The notes under the pieces: model-generated
The model's input: only the letters and a program-made list of their open reading frames with translations
Database searches by the model: none
Told to the model about the DNA's origin: nothing
Made by a program: the position numbers and the translations under genes
Source of the DNA: an uncultured Chloroflexota bacterium
Lineage (GTDB): Bacteria > Chloroflexota > Dehalococcoidia > Lucifugimonadales > CAJXCD01
Assembly: GCA_913051545.1 (NCBI GenBank)
Contig: CAJXCD010000005.1
Coordinates: 1-64,000, forward strand
DNA length: 64,000 bases
Reading direction: 5' to 3'
Part shown: positions 40,631-50,335 of the stretch, one piece after another
Layout of the letters: each line of letters begins with the position of its first letter
How positions within the stretch are numbered: the first letter of the stretch is position 1

Positions 40631-42739
40631 ATGGCAAACCAAAATGATAAAACAGATGTAAGTGAAGGCCAAATAGCTGCGCACTGGAAAGAAGAAGAAT
40701 TCATATTTCCAACTACAGGATTTGTCGGTCAGGCAAACATGGCAGACCCAAACGTATTTGAACGTTTCGGTGAAGATAATTACCCAGAATGCTTCAGAGA
40801 GTATGCAGATTTGTTAAGTTGGGACCAATACTGGCACACAACTCTGGATTCGTCCAACCCTCCTTTCTTCAACTGGTTCGTAGGAGGGAAACTAAATGCT
40901 TCTTACAACTGTGTTGATCGGCATTTAGAAAAAAATGGTAACAAAGTTGCCTTCACCTGGGTATCGGAAATTGAGGAAGAACCTGACCGTGTAATCTCTT
41001 ATCGGGAATTGTGGGTAATGGTGAACGAATTTGCCGCTTTACTCAAGGATTTTGCCGGCGTGAAAACTGGCGATAGAGTCACCTTACATATGCCAATGGT
41101 GCCTGAACTCCCAGTAACTATGCTGGCGCTAGCTAGGCTAGGTGTAACTCACTCCCAAGTTTTCGGAGGTTTTAGCGGATCAGCCTGCGGGGATCGTATA
41201 GTTGATTCTGAAAGTCATATCTTGATAACGTCAGATGCCTATTATCGTAGCGGCACTTTGCTAGATCACAAAAGCAAGGCTGATGAAGCAGTAGAGCAAG
41301 CAAAAAAGGGAGGAATTGAAGTTAAAAAAGTACTGGTTTGGCAACGCTATCCCGGGAAATCATCGACCTCCACAGCTATGAAAAATAGCCGAGATTACTA
41401 TGTAAATGACATTATAGGTAAATATAGAGGACACCGAGTCGAACCAATCTCTCTCCCTGCAGACCATCCACTATTTCTTATGTACACGAGTGGAACAACA
41501 GCTAAGCCTAAAGGGTGCCAGCATAGTACAGGAGGATACCTCGCTTATGTGACTGGAACAACACAATATTACCAAGACATACGCCCAGAAGACGTATACT
41601 GGTGCATGGCTGATATCGGATGGATTACAGGGCACTCCTATATAGTCTATGGGCCTCTTTCCGTAGGGGCAAGTAGCGTACTTTTTGAAGGAGTACCTAA
41701 TTATCCAGATCCCGGTAGACCTTGGAGAATTGCCGAGCGTCTGGGGGTAAACATTTTTCATACTGCACCTACAACTATAAGAATGCTTAGAAAAGCTGGG
41801 CCTGATGAGCCAGCAAAATATGACTACAACTTCAAACATATGACGACAGTCGGAGAACCTATAGAACCCGAGGTGTGGCGCTGGTATTACGATGTAGTCG
41901 GCAAAGGAAAAGCAGCCGTCGTGGACACCTATTGGCAAACTGAAACTGGAGGATTTATAGGAACAACTTTACCCGCCCTAGAACCTATGAAACCCGGAAG
42001 TTGCGGGCCGGGTGCCCTAGGAATTGTACCCGTAATTCTTGATGACGATGGTAACAAAATTGAGCCAGGGTCGGGCAAAGCAGGTAATGTCTGCATGAGC
42101 AATCCATGGCCAGGCAGAATGCAAACTATTTATGGAGATCCTGATCGATTTGTTGACACTTACTATGGTAAGTATGCAAAGAAAGATAGCAAGAAATGGG
42201 AAGACTGGCCGTACGTGACTGGTGACGGAGGAACCCAAGGAGAAGATGGATACATTCGAGTCGTCGGAAGAGTAGATGATGTCATCAATGTCGCCGGGCA
42301 TCGACTCGGCACTAAAGAGTTAGAATCTGCTGCACTAACAGTTAGTGAAATTGGTGAGGCAGCAGCAGTACCTGCATTCGACGAACTAAAAGGCAGAGTT
42401 CCAGAACTGTACGTATCACTGAAACCAGGTGTAGATTCATCTGAAATAGAATCTCTTGTAAAAGGAGCAATCTCTACAATTATAGGACCTATAGCACGCC
42501 CATCAGAAGTATGGATAACATCAGATTTGCCAAAAACAAGGTCTGGTAAAATAATGAGACGAGTTATTGCTTCGATATCAAATTTTGTAGACGTGGGTGA
42601 CGTAACTACACTCGCCAACCCCGAAGTAGTTGAAGAGATCAAAGAACATGTACAAAGTGCAAAATTTAAATCAGGAAATGTACCCAAGGATTTACCTGAA
42701 TCTATGAAAAAAGAGATCGAGCGGTTCGGGGAAGATTAA
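40631..42739 (+). CDS. Acetyl-CoA synthetase-like AMP-forming ligase
   Basis: LFLMYTSGTTAKPKGCQHSTGGYLAYV, DTYWQTETGGFIGTTLP, YVTGDGGTQGEDGYIRVVGRVDDVINVAGHRLGTKELESA, TRSGKIMRRV. Confidence 0.93.
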   Translation: MANQNDKTDVSEGQIAAHWKEEEFIFPTTGFVGQANMADPNVFERFGEDNYPECFREYADLLSWDQYWHTTLDSSNPPFFNWFVGGKLNASYNCVDRHLEKNGNKVAFTWVSEIEEEPDRVISYRELWVMVNEFAALLKDFAGVKTGDRVTLHMPMVPELPVTMLALARLGVTHSQVFGGFSGSACGDRIVDSESHILITSDAYYRSGTLLDHKSKADEAVEQAKKGGIEVKKVLVWQRYPGKSSTSTAMKNSRDYYVNDIIGKYRGHRVEPISLPADHPLFLMYTSGTTAKPKGCQHSTGGYLAYVTGTTQYYQDIRPEDVYWCMADIGWITGHSYIVYGPLSVGASSVLFEGVPNYPDPGRPWRIAERLGVNIFHTAPTTIRMLRKAGPDEPAKYDYNFKHMTTVGEPIEPEVWRWYYDVVGKGKAAVVDTYWQTETGGFIGTTLPALEPMKPGSCGPGALGIVPVILDDDGNKIEPGSGKAGNVCMSNPWPGRMQTIYGDPDRFVDTYYGKYAKKDSKKWEDWPYVTGDGGTQGEDGYIRVVGRVDDVINVAGHRLGTKELESAALTVSEIGEAAAVPAFDELKGRVPELYVSLKPGVDSSEIESLVKGAISTIIGPIARPSEVWITSDLPKTRSGKIMRRVIASISNFVDVGDVTTLANPEVVEEIKEHVQSAKFKSGNVPKDLPESMKKEIERFGED

Positions 42740-43037
42740 AGGGATAGACTTAATAATACCAGCGTCTATTGTAATTTAGGCAATGTACATTCTGTGTAGC
42801 CCTGGCATCTGATCTGAATGGATAATTAAAACAAATTCCATCTTGTTTCGGACTAGATGTTAAATAGGATTTGTGTTGTCGTCTAAACCCAAAACAATAT
42901 CCTGACCTAATTGTAGCAATGATAACTTTAATCCTAATTCTAATTTTGTATCTATAACCATTTTGCTTAAAAGAATCCCATTGACGCAACAAATATTTAA
43001 AGCCACGTGAATTATATATTGAACCATCTGATTTAAG

Positions 43038-44672
43038 GTGAATAAAATGAATATTAGCCATATCTACCCTGAACCCAACCGTAAAGAGGCACTGGGAACA
43101 AATGGAGTCATAGCTACTGCACACCCTCTTGCAACTGGCGCAGCTTTACGAATTCTCCAAGATGGTGGAAACGCGTTTGATGCTGCAGTCTCCGCTTTAG
43201 CAACTCTGAATGTAGTTGAACCATACATGTCAGGAATGGGAGGGATAGGTGCCGCACTAGTTCATTCTGCCAGAGAGCAACGCGTACGCGCACTGGATTT
43301 TTCCGGTAAAGCACCTCTCAATTCTGACCCATCTAAATTCGACCATGAAGATCAGAACACTGGGACAAAAGCGCCATTAATTCCTGGAAACGTAGCTGGA
43401 TGGTTTGAACTACTGGAAAACTATGGATCAATGGATAAAAAACGAGTTTTCCAACCCGCTATAGATTATGCCAGATACGGGTTCCCTGTCACTGATTACA
43501 ATCACAGACACTTCACGGCGCACTCTGCAAGAGTATTGAAATTTCCTGAAGGGAAATCAATGATATACCCCTCAGGTAAACCCCTGATGCCAGGTGATAT
43601 TTTAAAAATGCCTGCGTTGGCAAATTCATTGGAACGCATATCGATGTATGGGAAAGACGACTTCTATACTGGAGAGATTGCAAACAAAATAATTGATTCA
43701 ATGAAAAACTCAGGTGGTATATTGACATCTGAAGACCTCGCAAATTACGAGGTAAATTGGACAGACCCTATATCTATAGAATATTCAGGACATCAGATAT
43801 TTACAATTCCACCCAATTCAAGTGCATTTCAAGTTCTTCAAACCCTGAAAATGGTGGAACACAACATAAACTATAATCTCTCCTATGAACATCCCGCTAA
43901 CCTTCATACCATGATAGAGTCTGTAAAACTCTGTATTGCAGACAGGGTTTTACACTCAGGAGACCCGAATTTTGTTGAAGTACCTCTAGAGATACTACTG
44001 TCAGACAAATATATCTCCCAGCGATGTACGTTGATTAACCCGATGACTGCAATGGTAAATGCTGGAGACCAATATCTGAAATCGAGACCAGAAAATGCTA
44101 TCGAAGCTGGCTCCCTGTCTGGATTAACTACACATCTGTCTGTAGCAGACAGAGACGGCAATGTCGTTAGCGTCACTCAGACATTAGGTGGTGGATTCGG
44201 ATCAGCTTTCGCGGTTCCAGGCACTGGGATTTTCCTAAATAACATGATTTCGTTTTTTGACTTAGATTCAGAAAGTAAAAACGTAATGAGCCCAAATAAA
44301 AGAGTGGACTTTCCGGTAGCTCCAACACAGATTTTTAAAAATGGCAATTTCTTTGTAAGTATCGGTACTCCTGGTGGCCATACGATTCTACAAACTACTC
44401 CGCAGATGATAATTAATATACTCAACTACGATATGAGCATCCAGCAAGCTATCGAAGCTCCACGTTTTTCAACTACTAGTAGAATAGGCGTTGGAATGGA
44501 GGAACGTTTCCCTCGACACATCCGCAGATCCCTGGATTTACGTGGACATGAAATAGATATTTTAGATGCATGGAACATTGGCGGTGCGCAGGGAGTATTA
44601 GTTGATTCTGACAAAGGAGTATTCTATGGTGGAGCGGACCCTAGGCGAGATGGTCTGGCCTTAGCATACTAG
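43038..44672 (+). CDS. Gamma-glutamyltransferase family protein
   Basis: GGNAFDAAVSALATLNVVEPYMSGMGGIGAALVH, TTHLSVADRDGNVVSVTQTLGGGFGS. Confidence 0.93.
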   Translation: MNKMNISHIYPEPNRKEALGTNGVIATAHPLATGAALRILQDGGNAFDAAVSALATLNVVEPYMSGMGGIGAALVHSAREQRVRALDFSGKAPLNSDPSKFDHEDQNTGTKAPLIPGNVAGWFELLENYGSMDKKRVFQPAIDYARYGFPVTDYNHRHFTAHSARVLKFPEGKSMIYPSGKPLMPGDILKMPALANSLERISMYGKDDFYTGEIANKIIDSMKNSGGILTSEDLANYEVNWTDPISIEYSGHQIFTIPPNSSAFQVLQTLKMVEHNINYNLSYEHPANLHTMIESVKLCIADRVLHSGDPNFVEVPLEILLSDKYISQRCTLINPMTAMVNAGDQYLKSRPENAIEAGSLSGLTTHLSVADRDGNVVSVTQTLGGGFGSAFAVPGTGIFLNNMISFFDLDSESKNVMSPNKRVDFPVAPTQIFKNGNFFVSIGTPGGHTILQTTPQMIINILNYDMSIQQAIEAPRFSTTSRIGVGMEERFPRHIRRSLDLRGHEIDILDAWNIGGAQGVLVDSDKGVFYGGADPRRDGLALAY

Positions 44673-44702
44673 CTCAATCCTAGAATACTTTAGGAGGATT
44701 AC

Positions 44703-45689
44703 ATGACACGTAAAAAGGTGTTTATGACGCGTAATTATCACCCGGATGCAACCGAACTATTAAAAGAACATTATGACGTGGATATATGGCAGGAAAACAA
44801 CACTCCACCCTACGACATTCTACGTGAAAAGGTAGAAAACTGTAGCGCGATTTTCATTGAATCATATGACAAAATTGATTCTGAATTATTATCTTCCTCG
44901 AAGGAACTTGAGATAATATCTACTAGAGCTGTAGGAACAGATAACATAGACATTGCAGCTGCCACTGCGCAAGGCGTTTTAGTAGCAAATACTCCAGGTG
45001 TGCTCGAAAATGCGTGTGCTGACTTCACATGGGCACTAATGCTTGATATTGCCAGGAGAATTTCATTTAGTGACCGGTCTGTAAGAGATGGAAAATGGAC
45101 GAAACTTGACCAGTTACCATACCTTAGCACCGATATTCATGGAAAAACTCTAGGCATAGTTGGCCTGGGAGGAATTGGATACAGAGTTGCTAAGCGCGCT
45201 ACTGGATTTGACATGCGAATTATATACCATTCCAGAACTAGAAAACGGGAGATCGAAACGGAACTTGGACTAGAGTGGGCAGAAAATCTAGAACTTGTTC
45301 TTAAAAGTTCTGACTACTTATCCCTTCATATGCCATTAACTCCCGAAACGGAACATATGATAGGTGAATATGAGTTAAATAAAATGAAAAAAGAAGCATT
45401 TTTGATCAATACTAGCCGCGGGCGTACCGTAGACCAACATGCTCTTACTAAGGCTCTAATCGAAAAGAAGATTGCTGGTGCAGCACTAGATGTCACAGAC
45501 CCAGAACCTATACCTAAAAACGATCTGCTAACTACCCTGCCAAACGTTGTCATAACACCACATATAGCTAGTGCAAGCACTGAGAATTTTGCAAATATGG
45601 CTAAAATGGCCGCTCAAAATATCATTGCAGCACTATCAAATACACCTATGCCTTCATGTCTAAACCCAGATGCATATCAATACCGATAA
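44703..45689 (+). CDS. D-isomer-specific 2-hydroxyacid dehydrogenase
   Basis: GKTLGIVGLGGIGYRVAKRATGFDMRIIYHSR, INTSRGRTVDQHALTKALIEKKIAGAALDV. Confidence 0.92.
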   Translation: MTRKKVFMTRNYHPDATELLKEHYDVDIWQENNTPPYDILREKVENCSAIFIESYDKIDSELLSSSKELEIISTRAVGTDNIDIAAATAQGVLVANTPGVLENACADFTWALMLDIARRISFSDRSVRDGKWTKLDQLPYLSTDIHGKTLGIVGLGGIGYRVAKRATGFDMRIIYHSRTRKREIETELGLEWAENLELVLKSSDYLSLHMPLTPETEHMIGEYELNKMKKEAFLINTSRGRTVDQHALTKALIEKKIAGAALDVTDPEPIPKNDLLTTLPNVVITPHIASASTENFANMAKMAAQNIIAALSNTPMPSCLNPDAYQYR

Positions 45690-47625
45690 CTATGATGTGG
45701 CAAACCCAAATCAAGCCACGCCAGAAATAGCCCTAAGACTAAAATCGGTCTTTGATGTACAACTTTCCCCTGACAAAAAATTTGTGGCCTACGTCGTAGG
45801 AAATAATTATACGGAACCTGGCAAACCAGCAAAATCTAGCATATGGATCGCGAATAATCACAGAAATGAAGAACGTCGGGTCACATACCAATCAGTCTCT
45901 GACATATCCCCGAGATGGTCACCAGACGGGAGAAGTTTCGCATTCCTATCAAAAAACCTTGCGGACGAAACGTACGAAATCTTCATCCAAAATATAGATG
46001 AAGATACTGCTCAGCGGGCAATCGATAATAACATTCAATCGAATCTTCCTGACTCCATACAATCTATACAGTGGTGTCCGGAAGGTAAAAGCATATCCTT
46101 TCTCGGTAAGAATCCCAAAAACCAATCTAAAAATGAGAAATACATCCAAGGCGATGATGCAATTGAATCACATGACAGCCAGAGATTCTTGCAACTTTAC
46201 ACAGTCAATCTCCACTCAGGAAAAGTTAAATGCATATCTCCAGACGGTCTTCAAATTTGGGAGGCATCCCTCTCTCCTAATGGTGATAGATTTGCTGCTA
46301 TTGTCTCAGACTATCCATCCGAAGGCAGTTGGTACAAAAGTAGACTGGTAACATTTTCAAGATATGGCAATTCAATAAAAACTTTATATTCATCAAGTCG
46401 ACAGATTGCTTCACCCGTGTGGTCCCCCAATAACAAATCCATAGCCTTCCTTGCATCAACCTGGAGTGACATTGGATTAAATGCTGGAAGCTTAATATCT
46501 ATATCGGCTAAAGATGGGTCTGTTTATTTCAAATCTGATTCTCCAGTTAGCACCCATAATATTACATGGCTTCAAAACAACGAAACCATACTGACTATTT
46601 CTCACAGATTTTCTGGATCGGAACTTGCAATTGAAAATCTGTCAAATGGTAATAAAAAGGTACTGTGGAAGGGATCTGAAACTATCACAGGTTCTGGTTC
46701 AGTCGTCCAAGATAATGAAGGAATATCCTTCGCAGTTACAAGAGAAAATTCTGACGAATCCCCAGACCCCTGGCTAATCCGCAACCTAGAAGACCAAATC
46801 TCATGGGAAAGAATCACAATAACAAACCCAAAATCTGCAGATATTGTACTTGGAATAACAGAAGAAATCAGATGGACAGGGGCTCACGGATTGGAAATAC
46901 AGGGGTTACTAATACGTCCAAATCATAAGGAAGGTCCCTATCCAATGGTCACTGTAATACATGGAGGCCCCACATGGGCTCACCTAAACCTATACTATGC
47001 AATGGATTCATGGTTTCAATCCTTAGTTGCACATGGGATAGCAGTTTTTCTACCAAATCCCCGTGGTAGCACCGGAAGGGGATTAGAATTTGCTGAAGCC
47101 AATATAGGAGAATTAGGTGACACGGACTGGGATGATGTCTTAAATGGCATAAAATACTGCGTGAAAAATGAATTAGCAAATTCAGATAAACTTGGAATTG
47201 CAGGAAGTAGTTATGGTGGATTCTTGGCCGCTTGGGGAATAACTCAAACTGATATTTTTAAAGCTGCAGTGCTAAAAGCTGGAATATATGACTGGCGTTC
47301 TTTTCATGGTACTACGCTGATACCAGAATGGGATCAAATTCATAATGGACAAGCAGACCCTTGGGATCCAGATGGCATCTATAGCACCCATTCGCCGATA
47401 GCTCATATACGTAATGTTAAAACGCCAACTCTGATATTACATGGCACGAATGACAAAGCAGTTCCAGTTGAGCAATCCTGTATACTCTACCGGGCATTGT
47501 TAGACCTTCAAGTAGAAGCAAGAATGGTTCTATATCCTCGAGAAGGTCACAGTATAAGAGAGCACTTGCACAAACTTGATCTTATGCAACGCTCAATCAC
47601 ATGGTTTTGTGAAAAATTGAAATAA
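45670..47625 (+). CDS. S9-family prolyl oligopeptidase-like serine peptidase
   Basis: WD40-like propeller repeats then YPMVTVIHGGPTW, GSSYGGFLAAWGIT, LILHGTNDKAVPVEQS. Confidence 0.92.
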   Translation: MHINTDNYDVANPNQATPEIALRLKSVFDVQLSPDKKFVAYVVGNNYTEPGKPAKSSIWIANNHRNEERRVTYQSVSDISPRWSPDGRSFAFLSKNLADETYEIFIQNIDEDTAQRAIDNNIQSNLPDSIQSIQWCPEGKSISFLGKNPKNQSKNEKYIQGDDAIESHDSQRFLQLYTVNLHSGKVKCISPDGLQIWEASLSPNGDRFAAIVSDYPSEGSWYKSRLVTFSRYGNSIKTLYSSSRQIASPVWSPNNKSIAFLASTWSDIGLNAGSLISISAKDGSVYFKSDSPVSTHNITWLQNNETILTISHRFSGSELAIENLSNGNKKVLWKGSETITGSGSVVQDNEGISFAVTRENSDESPDPWLIRNLEDQISWERITITNPKSADIVLGITEEIRWTGAHGLEIQGLLIRPNHKEGPYPMVTVIHGGPTWAHLNLYYAMDSWFQSLVAHGIAVFLPNPRGSTGRGLEFAEANIGELGDTDWDDVLNGIKYCVKNELANSDKLGIAGSSYGGFLAAWGITQTDIFKAAVLKAGIYDWRSFHGTTLIPEWDQIHNGQADPWDPDGIYSTHSPIAHIRNVKTPTLILHGTNDKAVPVEQSCILYRALLDLQVEARMVLYPREGHSIREHLHKLDLMQRSITWFCEKLK

Positions 47626-47645
47626 CCGTATGTTGGAGGTTTTCA

Positions 47646-48536
47646 ATGTCTATCAAAGTAGGCGTCGCTTCAGGCACTTGGGGTATAGGCCCTGTGGAAA
47701 TACCAGGACAAATCCCCTGGAACGTGTTCTTGGACGAGACTAAACTTGCAGGCTATAAATATATAGAAGCAGGACATTACGGATATCTCCCAACCGATCC
47801 CACGACCCTACTCAACGAATTGGCCCAAAGAGATATTCAGGTAATCGCTAGCACCGTTATGAACGGCCATTTGGACAAGCCTGACGACTGGCCTTCAGTA
47901 AAATCAGAACTCATGCTCGCTGGTAAGGTCGGGGCATCGTTGGGTGCAAAACACATAGTTTTAATAGATGACTTTTACTCATCCGAAAATAGGCTTCCTG
48001 AAACATCTGACAGAATTCTAACGGATGAGGGATGGAAACACCTGATAGAAACAACCCATAAAATCGCAGACATATCTAAGGAAGAATTTGGATTAGATAT
48101 AGCCTTTCACTCCCATGGGGACACCCATATCGAGACAACAGAACAGATTGAAAGGTTCTTGGAAGACACTGATCCTAACAAGGTCTCTCTATGCCTGGAT
48201 ACTGGACACCTTAACTATGGAGGAGGTAACTCCGTAGACTTCATGAAAAAACATCACGAGCGTGTTTCTTACATGCACTTTAAAGATGTAAACACTGAGA
48301 TTTTGGAAAGAGTAAAATCAGATAATATATCGATCCAAGATGCAACTACAATGGGCGTATTTTGTGACCTGGGTGAGGGCAACGTGAATTACCCAGACTT
48401 AGGCAAAGTCTTGAACGATATTGAATATAGCGGTTGGGTTATCGCTGAGCTAGACATGGGCACGCCTGTAACAAGGTCTCCTCTCAAAGCTGCTACTAAG
48501 GCACGCAAATATCTTGAGAGTGTTGGTGTTGGTTAA
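47646..48536 (+). CDS. Sugar phosphate isomerase/epimerase (xylose isomerase-like TIM barrel)
   Basis: LAGYKYIEAGHYGYLPTDPTTL, SLCLDTGHLNYGGGN, YMHFKDV. Confidence 0.88.
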   Translation: MSIKVGVASGTWGIGPVEIPGQIPWNVFLDETKLAGYKYIEAGHYGYLPTDPTTLLNELAQRDIQVIASTVMNGHLDKPDDWPSVKSELMLAGKVGASLGAKHIVLIDDFYSSENRLPETSDRILTDEGWKHLIETTHKIADISKEEFGLDIAFHSHGDTHIETTEQIERFLEDTDPNKVSLCLDTGHLNYGGGNSVDFMKKHHERVSYMHFKDVNTEILERVKSDNISIQDATTMGVFCDLGEGNVNYPDLGKVLNDIEYSGWVIAELDMGTPVTRSPLKAATKARKYLESVGVG

Positions 48537-48740
48537 AGATGTTGCCCCATATCAGTCTCAGGCTGTTGAAATTGGAAAGTATTTCAGGGATAGATTAGGT
48601 GTCTATAAGTTGGATTTCTCAGTGTGAGATTCAGCACACACTTCCAATCTTGATTCTTGAATAACAGGACAGACTGTCGATTTTGAGATATCGGACACTT
48701 GAGGAATCTGTTAAAACTATTGATTTCGTGCCTGGCTTAA

Positions 48741-48815
48741 TGGAGCGGGAGAAGGGGTTCGAACCCTCGACCTCGTCCTTGGCAAGGACGCGCTCTACCG
48801 CTGAGCTACTCCCGC
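48741..48815 (-). tRNA. tRNA-Gly (anticodon GCC), CCA encoded
   Basis: Reverse complement GCGGGAGTAGCTCAGCGGTAGAGCGCGTCCTTGCCAAGGACGAGGTCGAGGGTTCGAACCCCTTCTCCCGCTCCA. Confidence 0.97.
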
Positions 48816-48830
48816 TCAAAACTAAAGGAG

Positions 48831-48903
48831 TGCCGAGGGCCAGAATCGAACTGGCGACACCAGCGTTTTCAGCGCTGTGCTCTACCGACTGAGCTACCTC
48901 GGC
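48831..48903 (-). tRNA. tRNA-Phe (anticodon GAA)
   Basis: Reverse complement GCCGAGGTAGCTCAGTCGGTAGAGCACAGCGCTGAAAACGCTGGTGTCGCCAGTTCGATTCTGGCCCTCGGCA. Confidence 0.97.
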
Positions 48904-49021
48904 TCAACACCAATGGTAAATTCCGTTAGGTTAGACTGTCAAGCGATCTATTTGACCATCGAGGGCCAGTTCTAAACTCTAAGATTTGATTCTCCATAGT
49001 CTAAATTAAACGTACCAGGAT

Positions 49022-49036
49022 TGTGTTAATAACACA
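49022..49036. promoter_or_regulatory. Short palindrome, possible operator upstream of the DUF1501 cassette
   Basis: TGTGTTA-A-TAACACA. Confidence 0.3.
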
Positions 49037-49171
49037 CTTAATATTAAACAGATTTAACTCAACCAGAGTTTAGGTCTTGCGAGCATATTCAGTTTGCTGT
49101 AAATTATCTCTGTCTCTTGGCACGATATGGATTAACTAATATTTCGAAGAACTTAGGTGTAGGAGGTAATA

Positions 49172-50305
49172 ATGTCCTCGAGTAGTAACGAAAGAAACTT
49201 GGTAGTAATACAATTATCTGGTGGAAATGACTATCTCAATACTCTAGTACCATATAACAATGGACTCTACTACGACTACCGAAGTAGTGTGAGAATAGAG
49301 CCTGAAGACGTTCTGCCTCTGAATGACGAGGTCGGATTCAGAGGTAATATGGGTCCCGTCAAAAGACTCTGGGACGAGAATGCTGTCGCGATAATAAACG
49401 GGATAGGATACCCCGTCCCAAACCGCTCTCACTTCCGATCTATGGACATTTGGCACACCGCTCTGCCAGAAGATATTGGAACGGAGGGTTGGCTGGGACG
49501 ATCAATTCGTGAGATAGACCCAAAGGGTGAGAATGTATTAACTGGAGTTAATTTTGGGCGGGGATTACCAAGGGCCCTAGGATGTAGAGGCGTCCCTGTA
49601 GCGTCCGTAGGAAACCTGGAAACCTATGGACTTTTCCCTGATATAGGGGATGAAAATTTACGGAAATATGCTCTTGACACCTTTGCGAAAATGTATGGTG
49701 GAGCAAACGGTGGAGATGCAGTGATGGAATTCCTAGGACAGACTGGCACAGACGCTCTCAAAGGCGCAGACATCCTCCGAACTGCTCCTGAAAAATACAA
49801 CTCTTCAGTGGAATATGCTGCGAATCCTATAGCTCAAAGTCTGAAAAGTGTAGCCCAAGTAATGTTTGCTGATCTAGGCACTCGAATTTACTACACACAG
49901 CACGGCAGCTTCGACACACATGCAGGCGAAATTGAATCACACACAAAACTGTGGGATGAAGTTGGTGGTGGAATTGGAGACTTCATGGATGACCTCCGCG
50001 AGCATGGCCATGCTGAAAACACTTCAATATTAGTTTTCTCAGAATTTGGAAGACGCATAAAAGACAATGGGTCAGGAACCGATCACGGATCAGGGGGAGT
50101 TGCGTTCATGATAGGCGATCAGGTTAATGGCGGAATGTACGGAGAATATCCATCGCTGGAAGAGGAAGATCAATTAGAAGGTGATCTTCATTTCAATAAT
50201 GATTTCCGGCAGACGTACACATCTATCCTGGAACAATGGCTAAAGTTAGATGCTGAGCCCATAGTGAACGGTAAATTTGAACCTTTCGGACTATTCTCCA
50301 GCTAG
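49172..50305 (+). CDS. DUF1501 domain-containing protein
   Basis: NLVVIQLSGGNDYLNTLVPY, RSHFRSMDIWHTA, GWLGR, QHGSFDTHAGE, TSILVFSEFGRRIKDNGSGTDHGSGGVAFMIG. Confidence 0.93.
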   Translation: MSSSSNERNLVVIQLSGGNDYLNTLVPYNNGLYYDYRSSVRIEPEDVLPLNDEVGFRGNMGPVKRLWDENAVAIINGIGYPVPNRSHFRSMDIWHTALPEDIGTEGWLGRSIREIDPKGENVLTGVNFGRGLPRALGCRGVPVASVGNLETYGLFPDIGDENLRKYALDTFAKMYGGANGGDAVMEFLGQTGTDALKGADILRTAPEKYNSSVEYAANPIAQSLKSVAQVMFADLGTRIYYTQHGSFDTHAGEIESHTKLWDEVGGGIGDFMDDLREHGHAENTSILVFSEFGRRIKDNGSGTDHGSGGVAFMIGDQVNGGMYGEYPSLEEEDQLEGDLHFNNDFRQTYTSILEQWLKLDAEPIVNGKFEPFGLFSS

Positions 50306-50335
50306 AATTCCACATACATCAAATGGAGGACTTAA

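Noticed and set aside
42163-42687. 174-aa minus-strand ORF
   Set aside because: Antisense shadow of the acetyl-CoA synthetase-like gene; Ser/Thr-rich low-complexity translation typical of shadow frames.
42750-43124. 124-aa minus-strand ORF in the acs-ggt intergenic region
   Set aside because: Overlaps the ggt start, has no recognisable domain, unusual composition and no SD signal; probably chance.
48631-48892. Short ORFs over 48631-48819 and 48683-48892 (e.g. 'REKGFEPSTSSLARTRSTAELLPL')
   Set aside because: These are translations across the tRNA-Gly and tRNA-Phe genes, a common mis-annotation, not proteins.
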